Source: Leeuwenhoekiella blandensis MED217 | GTDB taxonomy: Bacteria; Bacteroidota; Bacteroidia; Flavobacteriales; Flavobacteriaceae | Length of the DNA: 64,000 bases | Assembly: GCF_000152985.1 (NCBI RefSeq) | Contig: NZ_CH672395.1 | Coordinates: 1,803,713 to 1,867,712, forward strand | Reading direction: 5' to 3' | In this document: in pieces, positions 27,078 through 35,127 of the stretch | Position numbering within the stretch: position 1 is the stretch's first letter | Layout: every line of letters begins with the position of its first letter | Translations under genes and position numbers: made by a program | The notes under the pieces: generated by a model | Told to the model about the DNA's origin: nothing | The model's database searches: none | The model's input: the letters and a program-made list of their open reading frames with translations, nothing else

Positions 27078-27474
27078 TGCAGATTTTTAAATGCTTACTC
27101 TACTTCTGACTGCAAATCTGCTAAATGGTTTAATTACTTAAAGTATAAAATATAGTTAAAGAAATAATTAAAGTAAAATGCAGTTGCAATGAATTAAGAG
27201 ATTTTGCAGATGAAGCTATGAAACTTCGATTAAAAACATTAAAAAAAGGATAAAATACATATTCTTCTTGTGGGTTAGCTTTTTTGAATATATATTTGAC
27301 TCACTTTAAAGTAAGAGAATGAGTTAATTAATATTGTTGTAAAGTTTGAAAAACACTTAAAATCTTTTTTGCCCCAAGTATTAAAGATGATTTTAACCCA
27401 ACGTAAGAACTTCACAACAATAAAAAATCCGCATCAAACCGATGCGGATTTTTTGTTTTTAGCCTGTTTTGAAA
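27078..27474. other. Intergenic region between the sigma operon and the ABC exporter
   Basis: 397 bases. Next to the sigma start is an inverted repeat (GCAGATTT at 27079-27086, AAATCTGC at 27114-27121). Around 27299-27324 there is a symmetric motif, ACTCA-CTTTAAAG-...-TGAGT, that could be a protein-binding site. The right end carries the ABC exporter terminator. No coding sequence is supported here. Confidence 0.5.
27422..27454 (-). terminator. Terminator of the ABC exporter gene
   Basis: Fourteen-base stem AAAAAATCCGCATC / GATGCGGATTTTTT with a 5-base loop. It lies 21 bases after the exporter stop codon, on the minus strand. Confidence 0.88.
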
Positions 27475-29298
27475 CTACTCAAAAGACTGCATCTCAACGA
27501 GTTTTTTATACGTTCCGTTTAAGGCGAGGAGTTCTTGATGCTTTCCTTGTTCTACGATTTTTCCTTTTTGCATCACAATGATCTGATCTGCATTTTGAAT
27601 GGTAGATAGTCGGTGCGCGATGACAATTGAAGTTCTGTTCATCATCATATTTTCGAGCGCTTTTTGAACTAAGCGTTCACTTTCAGTATCTAAGGCAGAA
27701 GTCGCCTCATCCAAAATCATAATTGGCGGATTTTTTAAAACAGCTCTTGCAATAGATAAACGTTGCTTTTGACCACCACTCAATTTGTTTCCGCTGTCGC
27801 CAATGTTGGTATCTAGCTTTAAGGGCAATTCGTTTACAAACTCCCAGGCGTTGGCTACTTTGAGTGCAGCGATCACTTCATCGTCACTGGCATCAGGTTT
27901 CCCTAATAAAATGTTGTTACGTACCGTATCGTTGAATAAAATTGAATCTTGTGTTACCAATCCCATTTGAGCGCGTAAAGAAGCTTTGGTAAGTTGTTTA
28001 ATATTTATTCCGTCGAGTTTAATGGCACCTTCATTAACATCATAAAAACGTGTCACTAGATTGGCAATTGTACTTTTACCGCTACCGCTTTGTCCTACTA
28101 AAGCAACCGTTTTTCCTTTAGGAACAACTGCACTAAAATTGGTGAGCACGTTTTCATCTTCATATTTAAAGGACACATTCTCAATGTGCACAGCATCGTG
28201 AAACTCTTGAGCGGTTATTGCATCAGGAGCATTTTTTATAGTTGTTTCCGTATTTAAAACGGAAAGAATACGTTCTGCTGCAGCATTTCCTTTTTTAACG
28301 CTGTAGGATGCTTTGCTTATTTGTTTTGCCGGCGTCAGGATCTGGTAAGAAAGTCCTAAAAACGCGATGAACTGTGAGGCTTCAAGCGAACCTTCAACAA
28401 GGACCATCTGTCCACCAAACCATAAAATCACTACGATCACAAAAATCCCTAAGAATTCGCTTGTAGGTGAAGCAAGGTTTTGCCGATTGATCAAACTATT
28501 CAAGATACTGTTCAATCGCGTAGTACTGCCTCTAAATTTGGATCTAAACTGATTTTCCCCATTGAATCCTTTAATGATCTTAAGACTTGAAAGCGTCTCT
28601 TCAACTATAGACAAAAACGTACCATTTTCTTCTTGCGCCTGGTTAGATTGCTTCTTCAATGATTTACCAATGCGGGAGATGATAATACCTGAAATGGGTA
28701 AGAAGACAAAAACAAATAATGTAAGCTTTGGGCTCAGGACCAGCATCATAAGAATGGTGAAAATGATGGTCAACGGTTCGCGCACTACCATTTCTAGAAT
28801 AGAAAGAAAAGAACGCTCTACTTCATTTACATCAGCCGTTATTCTTGAGATGGTATCTCCTTTTCTTTTTTCAGAAAAATAAGCAACCGGCAATTCTAAT
28901 AACTTATCGTAAATAGCATCACGTACATCACGCATAACACCATTACGTAAAAAAGTAATAAAGAAAGTAGCGAGATAACCAAAGATATTCTTCAAGAAAA
29001 ACAATAGTACTACGATACCGCAAACAAGAACTAGAGCAGACAATTCGTTCTCTGCAACCTGTTGACTCACATAGTAGTAAAATGAATTGAAAAGATAATC
29101 TTTAACGCCGCTCCAGCCGTCCCAAACGGGAAGTTCGTTAACGCGTTTTGCTTTGTCAAATAAAATATCGATTACAGGAATCAATGCTAAAAAGGAAAGT
29201 GTACTGAAAATCGCATAGAGAATGTTGCACACAATATTTAAAACCGCATATTTTTTATACGGTTTTGCAAAAAGCATTATTTGTTTAAAATAATTCAT
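27475..29298 (-). CDS. ABC exporter half-transporter (MsbA/lipid A flippase type)
   Basis: 607 residues: an N-terminal six-helix membrane domain (to about 330) fused to an ATP-binding domain. The Walker A motif is GQSGSGKST at 402-410, the Q-loop is MGLVTQDSILFND, the signature is LSGGQKQRLSIARA, Walker B is PIMILDEATSALD and the switch His is in IVIAHRLSTI. It works as a homodimer in the inner membrane. Bacteroidota homologues of this length are usually annotated as MsbA-like lipid exporters, though drug export is possible. It appears monocistronic, with a terminator of its own. Confidence 0.9.
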   Translation of the reverse strand: MNYFKQIMLFAKPYKKYAVLNIVCNILYAIFSTLSFLALIPVIDILFDKAKRVNELPVWDGWSGVKDYLFNSFYYYVSQQVAENELSALVLVCGIVVLLFFLKNIFGYLATFFITFLRNGVMRDVRDAIYDKLLELPVAYFSEKRKGDTISRITADVNEVERSFLSILEMVVREPLTIIFTILMMLVLSPKLTLFVFVFLPISGIIISRIGKSLKKQSNQAQEENGTFLSIVEETLSSLKIIKGFNGENQFRSKFRGSTTRLNSILNSLINRQNLASPTSEFLGIFVIVVILWFGGQMVLVEGSLEASQFIAFLGLSYQILTPAKQISKASYSVKKGNAAAERILSVLNTETTIKNAPDAITAQEFHDAVHIENVSFKYEDENVLTNFSAVVPKGKTVALVGQSGSGKSTIANLVTRFYDVNEGAIKLDGINIKQLTKASLRAQMGLVTQDSILFNDTVRNNILLGKPDASDDEVIAALKVANAWEFVNELPLKLDTNIGDSGNKLSGGQKQRLSIARAVLKNPPIMILDEATSALDTESERLVQKALENMMMNRTSIVIAHRLSTIQNADQIIVMQKGKIVEQGKHQELLALNGTYKKLVEMQSFE

Positions 29299-29330
29299 AT
29301 AAATGTCCCTTAAAATCGGGTTTAAAAAAA

Positions 29331-29370
29331 TCGCCTCAACAAATCTGACCTAGCAGAAATGGTGAGGCGA
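29331..29370 (-). terminator. Terminator of the phosphoglucomutase operon
   Basis: Eight-base stem TCGCCTCA / TGAGGCGA closing a 24-base loop, followed on the minus strand by a run of seven T. It lies between the pgm stop (29453) and the ABC exporter start. Confidence 0.65.
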
Positions 29371-29452
29371 ATTTACTTCAATTCTTCTGGAATCGATATT
29401 TGTTTAGCTTAAGATTCCTTCAGAAGTATATTTATAGGTTAGAAACGGGCTT

Positions 29453-31171
29453 TTAAAGTCCTAATTCTTTGCGTATTCCGGCTATTTTAGCATCTAATTT
29501 TTCTTCTACGCTATTTAGATCTTCTAAGCTTTTAGCTTCATCGTTCACACTGATGTAAAACTTGATTTTAGGCTCGGTACCACTAGGTCTTGCAGCGATG
29601 CGCGATCCCTGATCTGTATGGTAGATTAAAACATTAGACTTAGGAATATCAATATCTACAGAAGTTCCGGTAGTTGTTTTTAGCGATTTTGAAGAAGCAT
29701 AATCATCAATTTGTACTACTTGCTCTCCGTTGATCGTAGTTAATGGATTCTCGCGTAAATCGATCATTGTTTGCTTGATTTCTTCAGCACCAGAGATTCC
29801 TTTTTTTACTAATGAAGTCAGATCTTCTTTATAGAAACCATGCTTCACATAAAGGTCTTGTAATTTTTTGAAGAAAGAAGCTCCTTCGCTTTTCGCTTTT
29901 GTTACAATTTCGCAAGCGAGTAGAGTAGCGGTAACCGCATCTTTATCGCGCACAAAATCACCTACCATATAGCCAAAACTCTCTTCACCACCACCAATGA
30001 AATTCTGGTTAGGATGATCTTTAATCATTTTGGCGATCCATTTAAAACCGGTAAGTCCCAATTTACACTCAACACCATAAGACTCTGCCAAAACATCCAT
30101 CATAGGCGTAGAAACTATTGTAGATCCAATAAACTCGTTTCCTTTAGGCTTGTTGTTTGAGAAATACAGGTCTAATAAGAAATCGGTCATCACGACCATA
30201 GTTTGATTTCCGTTAAGAAGTTGAAGCTTACCTTTGTTATTACGCACAGCGATACCCAGACGGTCACAGTCAGGATCTGTACCTATAACTATATCTGCAT
30301 TTTTTTCTTCAGCCAGTTCTAGGGCCATCTTTAATGCTTCTGGCTCTTCTGGATTTGGAGATTTTACCGTTGGGAAATTTCCGTTAGGTGTACGTTGTTC
30401 TTCAACAATATGTACATTTTTATAACCGGCACCTTCTAAAACTTCAGGAATAATGGTTACTGAAGTCCCATGTAAGGGAGTAAAAACGATGGTGACATCA
30501 TCACGGTGCTTATCAAGTTCTGCAAAGCTTCCGTTTTTCAGTGAAGCTTCGATAAATGCCTGATCAACATCTTTGTCTATATAAGTGATGTGTTCCTTTT
30601 TTGCTGAAAAGTTTACCGCGTCGTAATCAAGACTTTCGATCTCTGCAACGATTTCTGAATCTTGTGGTGGAACCAACTGGCCGCCATCTTGCCAATATAC
30701 TTTATATCCATTGTATTCCGGTGGGTTGTGACTAGCTGTAAGTACAATACCACAGTGGCAATCTAAATGTTTTACTGCAAAACTTAATTCTGGAGTAGGT
30801 CTTAGATCGCTAAATAGAAATACTTTAATATCATTTGCTGAAAAAACATCTGCTACAACCTGAGCAAGCTCTTTACTGTTGTTACGACAGTCGTAAGCTA
30901 TTGCTACTTTAGGGGTTTCGCCGGGAAAAGCTTCTTTTAGATAATTAGATAAGCCTTGGGTGTTTTTACCAAGGGTGTATTTGTTGATGCGATTGGTTCC
31001 CACGCCCATAATACCGCGCATTCCACCGGTACCAAATTCAAGGTTTTTATAAAAACTCTCATTCAGCTCGTCAGCATTTGCATCGATAAGTTTTTGTACT
31101 TCATTCTGGGTTGCGGAGTCAAAAGTAGATGAAAGCCAAGCTTTTGCTTTCTCAATAATTTCAGAATTCAT
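29453..31171 (-). CDS. Phosphoglucomutase/phosphomannomutase (PgmB2-like alpha-D-phosphohexomutase)
   Basis: 572 residues, the size of the PGM2-like alpha-phosphohexomutases. It interconverts sugar 1- and 6-phosphates. The phosphoserine is Ser147 in IVLTASHNPPEYNGYK, the metal loop is VIGTDPDCDRLGIAV, the sugar loop is FIGGGEESFGY and the phosphate-binding loop is RIAARPSGTEPKIKFY. It follows a GT2 glycosyltransferase and DUF4199 gene with a 51-base gap, so they probably share a transcript. The start at MNSEIIEKA gives the expected N-terminus. Confidence 0.92.
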   Translation of the reverse strand: MNSEIIEKAKAWLSSTFDSATQNEVQKLIDANADELNESFYKNLEFGTGGMRGIMGVGTNRINKYTLGKNTQGLSNYLKEAFPGETPKVAIAYDCRNNSKELAQVVADVFSANDIKVFLFSDLRPTPELSFAVKHLDCHCGIVLTASHNPPEYNGYKVYWQDGGQLVPPQDSEIVAEIESLDYDAVNFSAKKEHITYIDKDVDQAFIEASLKNGSFAELDKHRDDVTIVFTPLHGTSVTIIPEVLEGAGYKNVHIVEEQRTPNGNFPTVKSPNPEEPEALKMALELAEEKNADIVIGTDPDCDRLGIAVRNNKGKLQLLNGNQTMVVMTDFLLDLYFSNNKPKGNEFIGSTIVSTPMMDVLAESYGVECKLGLTGFKWIAKMIKDHPNQNFIGGGEESFGYMVGDFVRDKDAVTATLLACEIVTKAKSEGASFFKKLQDLYVKHGFYKEDLTSLVKKGISGAEEIKQTMIDLRENPLTTINGEQVVQIDDYASSKSLKTTTGTSVDIDIPKSNVLIYHTDQGSRIAARPSGTEPKIKFYISVNDEAKSLEDLNSVEEKLDAKIAGIRKELGL

Positions 31172-31222
31172 AGGTCAAAAGTTGTTTGAATCAAAAATAG
31201 GAATTTTCAACCTTACTAGGCT

Positions 31223-32173
31223 TTAGTTAAATCCCTTTTTATCTTTTATTAAATAACGTGGTCGCTCGTGTTTTGTGCGTTGCACAAGTTCGCCCAAAAA
31301 TCCCGCGATAAAAAGTTGCATACCAATGATCATACTGGTTAGAGCAATGTAAAATTGTGGGCGTTGGGTTAAAAGTCGTGCTGTAGGGTTAATAAAAAGT
31401 TTGTCAATACCTAAGTAAGCTACCAAACCAAACCCGATGATGAACATTATGGCTCCTAAGGTTCCAAATAAATGCATAGGGCGTTTAGCGAAATGTGTAG
31501 TAAACCAAATGGTTAACAAGTCGAGGAAGCCTTTAATAAAGCGGTCTGCACCAAATTTTGTCTGGCCATACTTTCGAGCCTGATGTTGAACAGGTTTTTC
31601 TGTAATGTTGATAAAACCGGCGTTTTTTGCGAGCAACGGGATATAGCGGTGCATGTCACCATAGACATCAATATTTTTTACAACTTCATTGCGGTAGGCC
31701 TTTAAACCGCAATTAAAATCGTGTAATTGTAGTCCGCTTGTTTTGCGAGCTGCTGCGTTAAATAGTTTTGAAGGAAGGTTTTTTGCTAATACAGAATCGT
31801 ATCTCTTTTTCTTCCATCCTGAAACAATATCATAGCCTTCTTGAGTTATAAGGCGATAAAGTTCAGGAATTTCATCTGGACTGTCTTGTAAGTCGGCGTC
31901 CATAGTGATGACCACTTCGCCTTCAACAGCCAGAAAACCGGCGTTGAGGGCCTGACTTTTTCCGTAGTTACGGTTAAAACAAATTCCTTTTACAAATTGA
32001 TTTTGTTGGGCGAGTTGTTCAATTTTTTGCCACGAGCCATCGGTACTTCCGTCATCTACAAAGAGAAGCTCATACGTGTAACCTTCTTTTGAGATCACAC
32101 GTATGAGCCAGTCGTATAGTTCTTGTAAAGATTCTTTCTCGTTAAGTAAGGGTATAACTACCGATAACTGCAT
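31223..32173 (-). CDS. Family 2 glycosyltransferase, polyprenyl-phosphate type
   Basis: 316 residues. The N-terminal GT-A domain (LSVVIPLLNEKESLQELYDW, LLFVDDGSTDGSW, VITMDADLQDSPDEI, DIVSGWKKKR) is followed by two C-terminal transmembrane helices (FGTLGAIMFIIGFGLVAYLG, FYIALTSMIIGMQLFIAGFL). This matches DPM1/GtrB-like enzymes that move a sugar from a nucleotide donor to a polyprenyl phosphate at the inner membrane. It lies 7 bases after the DUF4199 gene and before the phosphohexomutase, whose product may feed its donor sugar. Confidence 0.9.
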   Translation of the reverse strand: MQLSVVIPLLNEKESLQELYDWLIRVISKEGYTYELLFVDDGSTDGSWQKIEQLAQQNQFVKGICFNRNYGKSQALNAGFLAVEGEVVITMDADLQDSPDEIPELYRLITQEGYDIVSGWKKKRYDSVLAKNLPSKLFNAAARKTSGLQLHDFNCGLKAYRNEVVKNIDVYGDMHRYIPLLAKNAGFINITEKPVQHQARKYGQTKFGADRFIKGFLDLLTIWFTTHFAKRPMHLFGTLGAIMFIIGFGLVAYLGIDKLFINPTARLLTQRPQFYIALTSMIIGMQLFIAGFLGELVQRTKHERPRYLIKDKKGFN

Positions 32174-32180
32174 ATAAAAT

Positions 32181-32708
32181 TTATTGGTGCGGATTGTTAC
32201 GCTTCAAAATTAAACCACTTATAAGAGAAATAATAAAGCCAAAGAAAATTCCTGCTACGATCTGAAATGAAGATTGTACCCAAGGTTGTGAAAATTTCCC
32301 GGCAAATTCCATTGCTTGATCAATTTGAGCTTCGGTCATATTAGGTTGTGAGTTGATCATCGTTTCCCTTTGTTTTTCGATGATCAATTCGGTAAAACCA
32401 GGTTCGATAACGGTAAGGAACACATAATTATAAAGCGCGCCTAAGATTGCACCGATTAAGGCAATACCGACACCAACTTTTAATGCATCCTTCAGATCCA
32501 TAAAACCACCGTTTCCATTTCTATATACTTTTTGCCCGTAAGAAATACAAGCTATCATAATTAGGAAACTCACTGCAGCGGTCATCCAGTTCTGATCAAG
32601 TAGCGAATTGGTCACATAAAGTACTACTGCTAAAATAATAGTAAGAAGGCCTAAAAGTCCGCCATAGGTTAGGGCTACTTTTCCGGTGGTTAGTTTTTGT
32701 TCTTCCAT
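32181..32708 (-). CDS. DUF4199 family membrane protein
   Basis: 175 residues from the ATG at 32708 (MEEQKLTTGKVALTYGGLLG). An in-frame ATG at 32738 would add ten residues but gives a less typical N-terminus. Four transmembrane helices are seen (GLLTIILAVVLYVTNSLL, MTAAVSFLIMIACISYGQ, VGVGIALIGAILGALYNY, FQIVAGIFFGFIISLISGLI). DUF4199 is widespread in Bacteroidota with unknown function. It often neighbours a GT2 gene, as here. Confidence 0.85.
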   Translation of the reverse strand: MEEQKLTTGKVALTYGGLLGLLTIILAVVLYVTNSLLDQNWMTAAVSFLIMIACISYGQKVYRNGNGGFMDLKDALKVGVGIALIGAILGALYNYVFLTVIEPGFTELIIEKQRETMINSQPNMTEAQIDQAMEFAGKFSQPWVQSSFQIVAGIFFGFIISLISGLILKRNNPHQ

Positions 32709-32850
32709 AAGTAAAGGATTAAGTTTGTAAATGTACATATAAGGGTCCTATAGACCTAGTTTTAATAATTGTTGATAAGTAAACTTCTAAGCAAAATTGT
32801 TACAGGAAATTTCTTTTAGAATAAAATTGTAATTAATTATTTAAAACCCC

Positions 32851-32880
32851 TTGTCAGATTATAAATTATTTCTAAATTTG
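32851..32880 (+). promoter_or_regulatory. Promoter of rpmE2
   Basis: TTG (32851-32853), 19 bases, then TAAATTTG (32873-32880): an exact match to the Bacteroidota housekeeping pattern TTG-N19-TAnnTTTG. The start codon is 35 bases downstream. Confidence 0.8.
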
Positions 32881-32915
32881 CACCTCAAAATTGAGCAGAT
32901 TTTAAAGCATTTACG

Positions 32916-33167
32916 ATGAAAAAAGAGATACATCCAGAAAATTATAGAGTAGTAGCATTTAAAGACATGTCTAACGACGAGGTTTTTTTAACTAAATCTA
33001 CTGCTAACACAAGAGAAACTATTGAGGTTGATGGTGAGACTTATCCTTTAGTAAAATTGGAGATCTCTAGAGCATCACACCCATTCTACACCGGTAAATC
33101 TAAATTGGTAGATACAGCTGGTCGTATTGACAAGTTCAAAAACAAATACAAGAAATTCGCTAAATAA
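32916..33167 (+). CDS. rpmE2: 50S ribosomal protein L31 type B
   Basis: 83 residues, the length of the B-type L31. It opens [20 protein letters not shown] and includes the conserved [20 protein letters not shown] and FKNKYKK end. It lacks the CxxC zinc motif of the A-type protein, consistent with type B. It is monocistronic, between a consensus promoter and a strong hairpin terminator. Confidence 0.96.
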   Translation: MKKEIHPENYRVVAFKDMSNDEVFLTKSTANTRETIEVDGETYPLVKLEISRASHPFYTGKSKLVDTAGRIDKFKNKYKKFAK

Positions 33168-33186
33168 GCGATTCTCATATCATTTT

Positions 33187-33216
33187 AAAAAGCCTTTGCA
33201 TTTGCAAAGGCTTTTT
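33187..33216 (+). terminator. Terminator of rpmE2
   Basis: Fourteen-base stem AAAAAGCCTTTGCA / TGCAAAGGCTTTTT with a very short loop, followed by further T. It could also act on the convergent DUF6095 gene. Confidence 0.88.
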
Positions 33217-33243
33217 TTGTGCTTTGATTTGTGTTTTCTAAGC

Positions 33244-33468
33244 TTAGTTCTTATCAAAAAGCGCATTCATAATGCGATTGATTCCTTTAAAGGCAAAATA
33301 AATGGCCAATGCCGCAGCGATAAAACCCAAAACCAAAACAGGAATGTACAGTGGGTGCTCACTGTTTTTAAAAGCCTGATAGATAATTCCCGGACCCAAG
33401 AACATAAATAATAAGGACGTTGCCATCGTACGAACGCCTTTTGCCAATGCTTCTTTATTTGTTGCCAT
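33244..33468 (-). CDS. DUF6095 family small membrane protein
   Basis: 74 residues with two transmembrane helices (TMATSLLFMFLGPGIIYQAF and LYIPVLVLGFIAAALAIYFA). It matches my recollection of the flavobacterial DUF6095 family, of unknown function. Its start codon lies inside the last 14 bases of murQ, so it is translationally linked to that gene. Confidence 0.8.
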   Translation of the reverse strand: MATNKEALAKGVRTMATSLLFMFLGPGIIYQAFKNSEHPLYIPVLVLGFIAAALAIYFAFKGINRIMNALFDKN

Positions 33469-34276
33469 GTTGATACTTAGTTACCGCGGCTCTTACCGAA
33501 CCGTTTTCCTTTAATAATTGTGCTGCTTCTTCGGTGCTTACCGGTATTTCAGCCTTAATCATGCGTATGCCACGATCTACAAGTTTGTCGTTGCTGAGTT
33601 GCATATCTACCATCTTATTTCCTTTGACTTTTCCTAGTTGGATCATCGCTGTGGTAGAAATCATATTAAGCACCAGTTTTTGAGCGGTTCCTGCTTTCAT
33701 GCGGCTGCTGCCGGTTACAAATTCTGGGCCTACTACAACTTCTATCGGAAAATTGGAAGCTACGGCAATAGGGCATCCTTTATTGCAGGTGATGCTTCCG
33801 GTTGAAATCTTGTTTTCATTACAAGCGTTTAAAGCGTGTAGCACATAAGGTGTCGTTCCTGAAGCAGCGATTCCGATTACAAAATCTTTTTCGGTAATCT
33901 TATGTGCTTTAAGATCCTCCCAGCCTTGCGTGGTACTGTCTTCAGCATTTTCAACTGCTTTTCGTATCGCAGTTTCACCACCAGCGATCAAACCTATAAC
34001 CAGATCGTGAGAAACTCCAAAAGTAGGAGGGCATTCTGAAGCATCAACAACTCCTAATCTTCCGCTTGTGCCGGCACCCATGTAGAATAATCTTCCGCCT
34101 TGTTTCATTTTGGCTATAAGCGCTTCAAGTAAACGTTCAATTTGCGGTAAAGCCTGTTCCACCGCCATAGGAACTGTTTTGTCTTCTGCATTTATATTTT
34201 TTAGCAGATTTGTTACACTCATCTTCTCTAAATCAGTGTAGTTTGAATCTTGCTCGGTAGTTTTAGTAAAGCTCAT
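33455..34276 (-). CDS. murQ: N-acetylmuramic acid 6-phosphate etherase
   Basis: 273 residues with a SIS domain. It removes lactate from MurNAc 6-phosphate, giving GlcNAc 6-phosphate in cell-wall sugar recycling. Motifs are FYMGAGTSGRLGVVDASECP with catalytic-type Glu81, GGETAIRKAVENAEDS with Glu112 (equivalent to the second acid of the E. coli enzyme), and GSSRMKAGTAQKLVLNMIST. No MurNAc kinase or PTS is next to it, so the phosphorylated substrate must arise elsewhere. It overlaps DUF6095 by 14 bases and follows the DUF4249/TonB-receptor pair by 41 bases. Confidence 0.95.
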   Translation of the reverse strand: MSFTKTTEQDSNYTDLEKMSVTNLLKNINAEDKTVPMAVEQALPQIERLLEALIAKMKQGGRLFYMGAGTSGRLGVVDASECPPTFGVSHDLVIGLIAGGETAIRKAVENAEDSTTQGWEDLKAHKITEKDFVIGIAASGTTPYVLHALNACNENKISTGSITCNKGCPIAVASNFPIEVVVGPEFVTGSSRMKAGTAQKLVLNMISTTAMIQLGKVKGNKMVDMQLSNDKLVDRGIRMIKAEIPVSTEEAAQLLKENGSVRAAVTKYQHGNK

Positions 34277-34317
34277 AATTGCTTTAGAAATGTAAATAGT
34301 TGCTGTTGCAAGTTAGT

Positions 34318-35127
34318 TTATTCAATAATTATGGAGGCCGAATACACAGCTCCAATCGCAAAATAGCCTAATGGATAATGTTCTTTATTGGTCGTGTTGA
34401 CGATGTTACCACGCACGGTAGATGGTGGCGGTACAAAAGGATTTCCTGAAGCTTGCCCGGTTTGATTCAATAGCACGGTCATATAATCAAAAAAAGGTTT
34501 ATTGATCCCTATTAAATCAATGTCTAATGTATCTTGAACGTTTAAATCTTCATAGAAATAAGAAAATGAAAACTGCCGATCTTTATAAAAAGTGTCTTCG
34601 CTTGCGAGAAACTGCCCTTTATCCAGATCAAAAAGATAGAAATTATCTTCATTTGCAAGGTCTGTGTAAGTGATGACCACTTCAGTCTCATCTTCAGAAA
34701 ATAAACTTTCTTCCCCTTGAACGACAGAGTCTATAGGAACGGCAGGAAAATACTGTGTGCTGGCCTCATAAAGTTCTCCTTCGTATTCAATATTTAAAAT
34801 CACGTTGCCTGTGGTAAGTTCTGATCTGGGGAGAACCGTGCTGTAAAATCCGTTTTCTTCGGGTTGTAGCGTGTACGTTTCATTACTCGTGGTTAAAGAC
34901 ACCAGAGCGTCGCTAACTGTGGGAATCGTATCTGCATAATAGCTTGCAGTGCGCGTGAGTTTTAGATAAGCCTCGACCAGAAAGGTATCATTGTCGGGAA
35001 TGCGCATCAAAGCATCTACCACGAGGCGCTCTTCGGTTGGAGGAAGATCTACATCTATAGCTTCTTGACAACCGACAAGGAATAGCATTTGAAAAGCGCA
35101 AATCAATAAAAAACCAACTCTTCTCAT
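34318..35127 (-). CDS. DUF4249 outer-membrane lipoprotein paired with a TonB receptor
   Basis: 269 residues with lipoprotein signal (FLVGCQEAIDVDLPPTEERL). The N-terminal Ig-like half (LVVDALMRIPDNDTF, LYEASTQYFPAVPIDSV) and the later part are as in DUF4249 proteins, which in Flavobacteria accompany a TonB-dependent receptor and are thought to help it at the cell surface. Its start codon overlaps the last base of the receptor gene. The length is short of the 280-400 residues common for the family. The ligand is unknown. Confidence 0.8.
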   Translation of the reverse strand: MRRVGFLLICAFQMLFLVGCQEAIDVDLPPTEERLVVDALMRIPDNDTFLVEAYLKLTRTASYYADTIPTVSDALVSLTTSNETYTLQPEENGFYSTVLPRSELTTGNVILNIEYEGELYEASTQYFPAVPIDSVVQGEESLFSEDETEVVITYTDLANEDNFYLFDLDKGQFLASEDTFYKDRQFSFSYFYEDLNVQDTLDIDLIGINKPFFDYMTVLLNQTGQASGNPFVPPPSTVRGNIVNTTNKEHYPLGYFAIGAVYSASIIIE

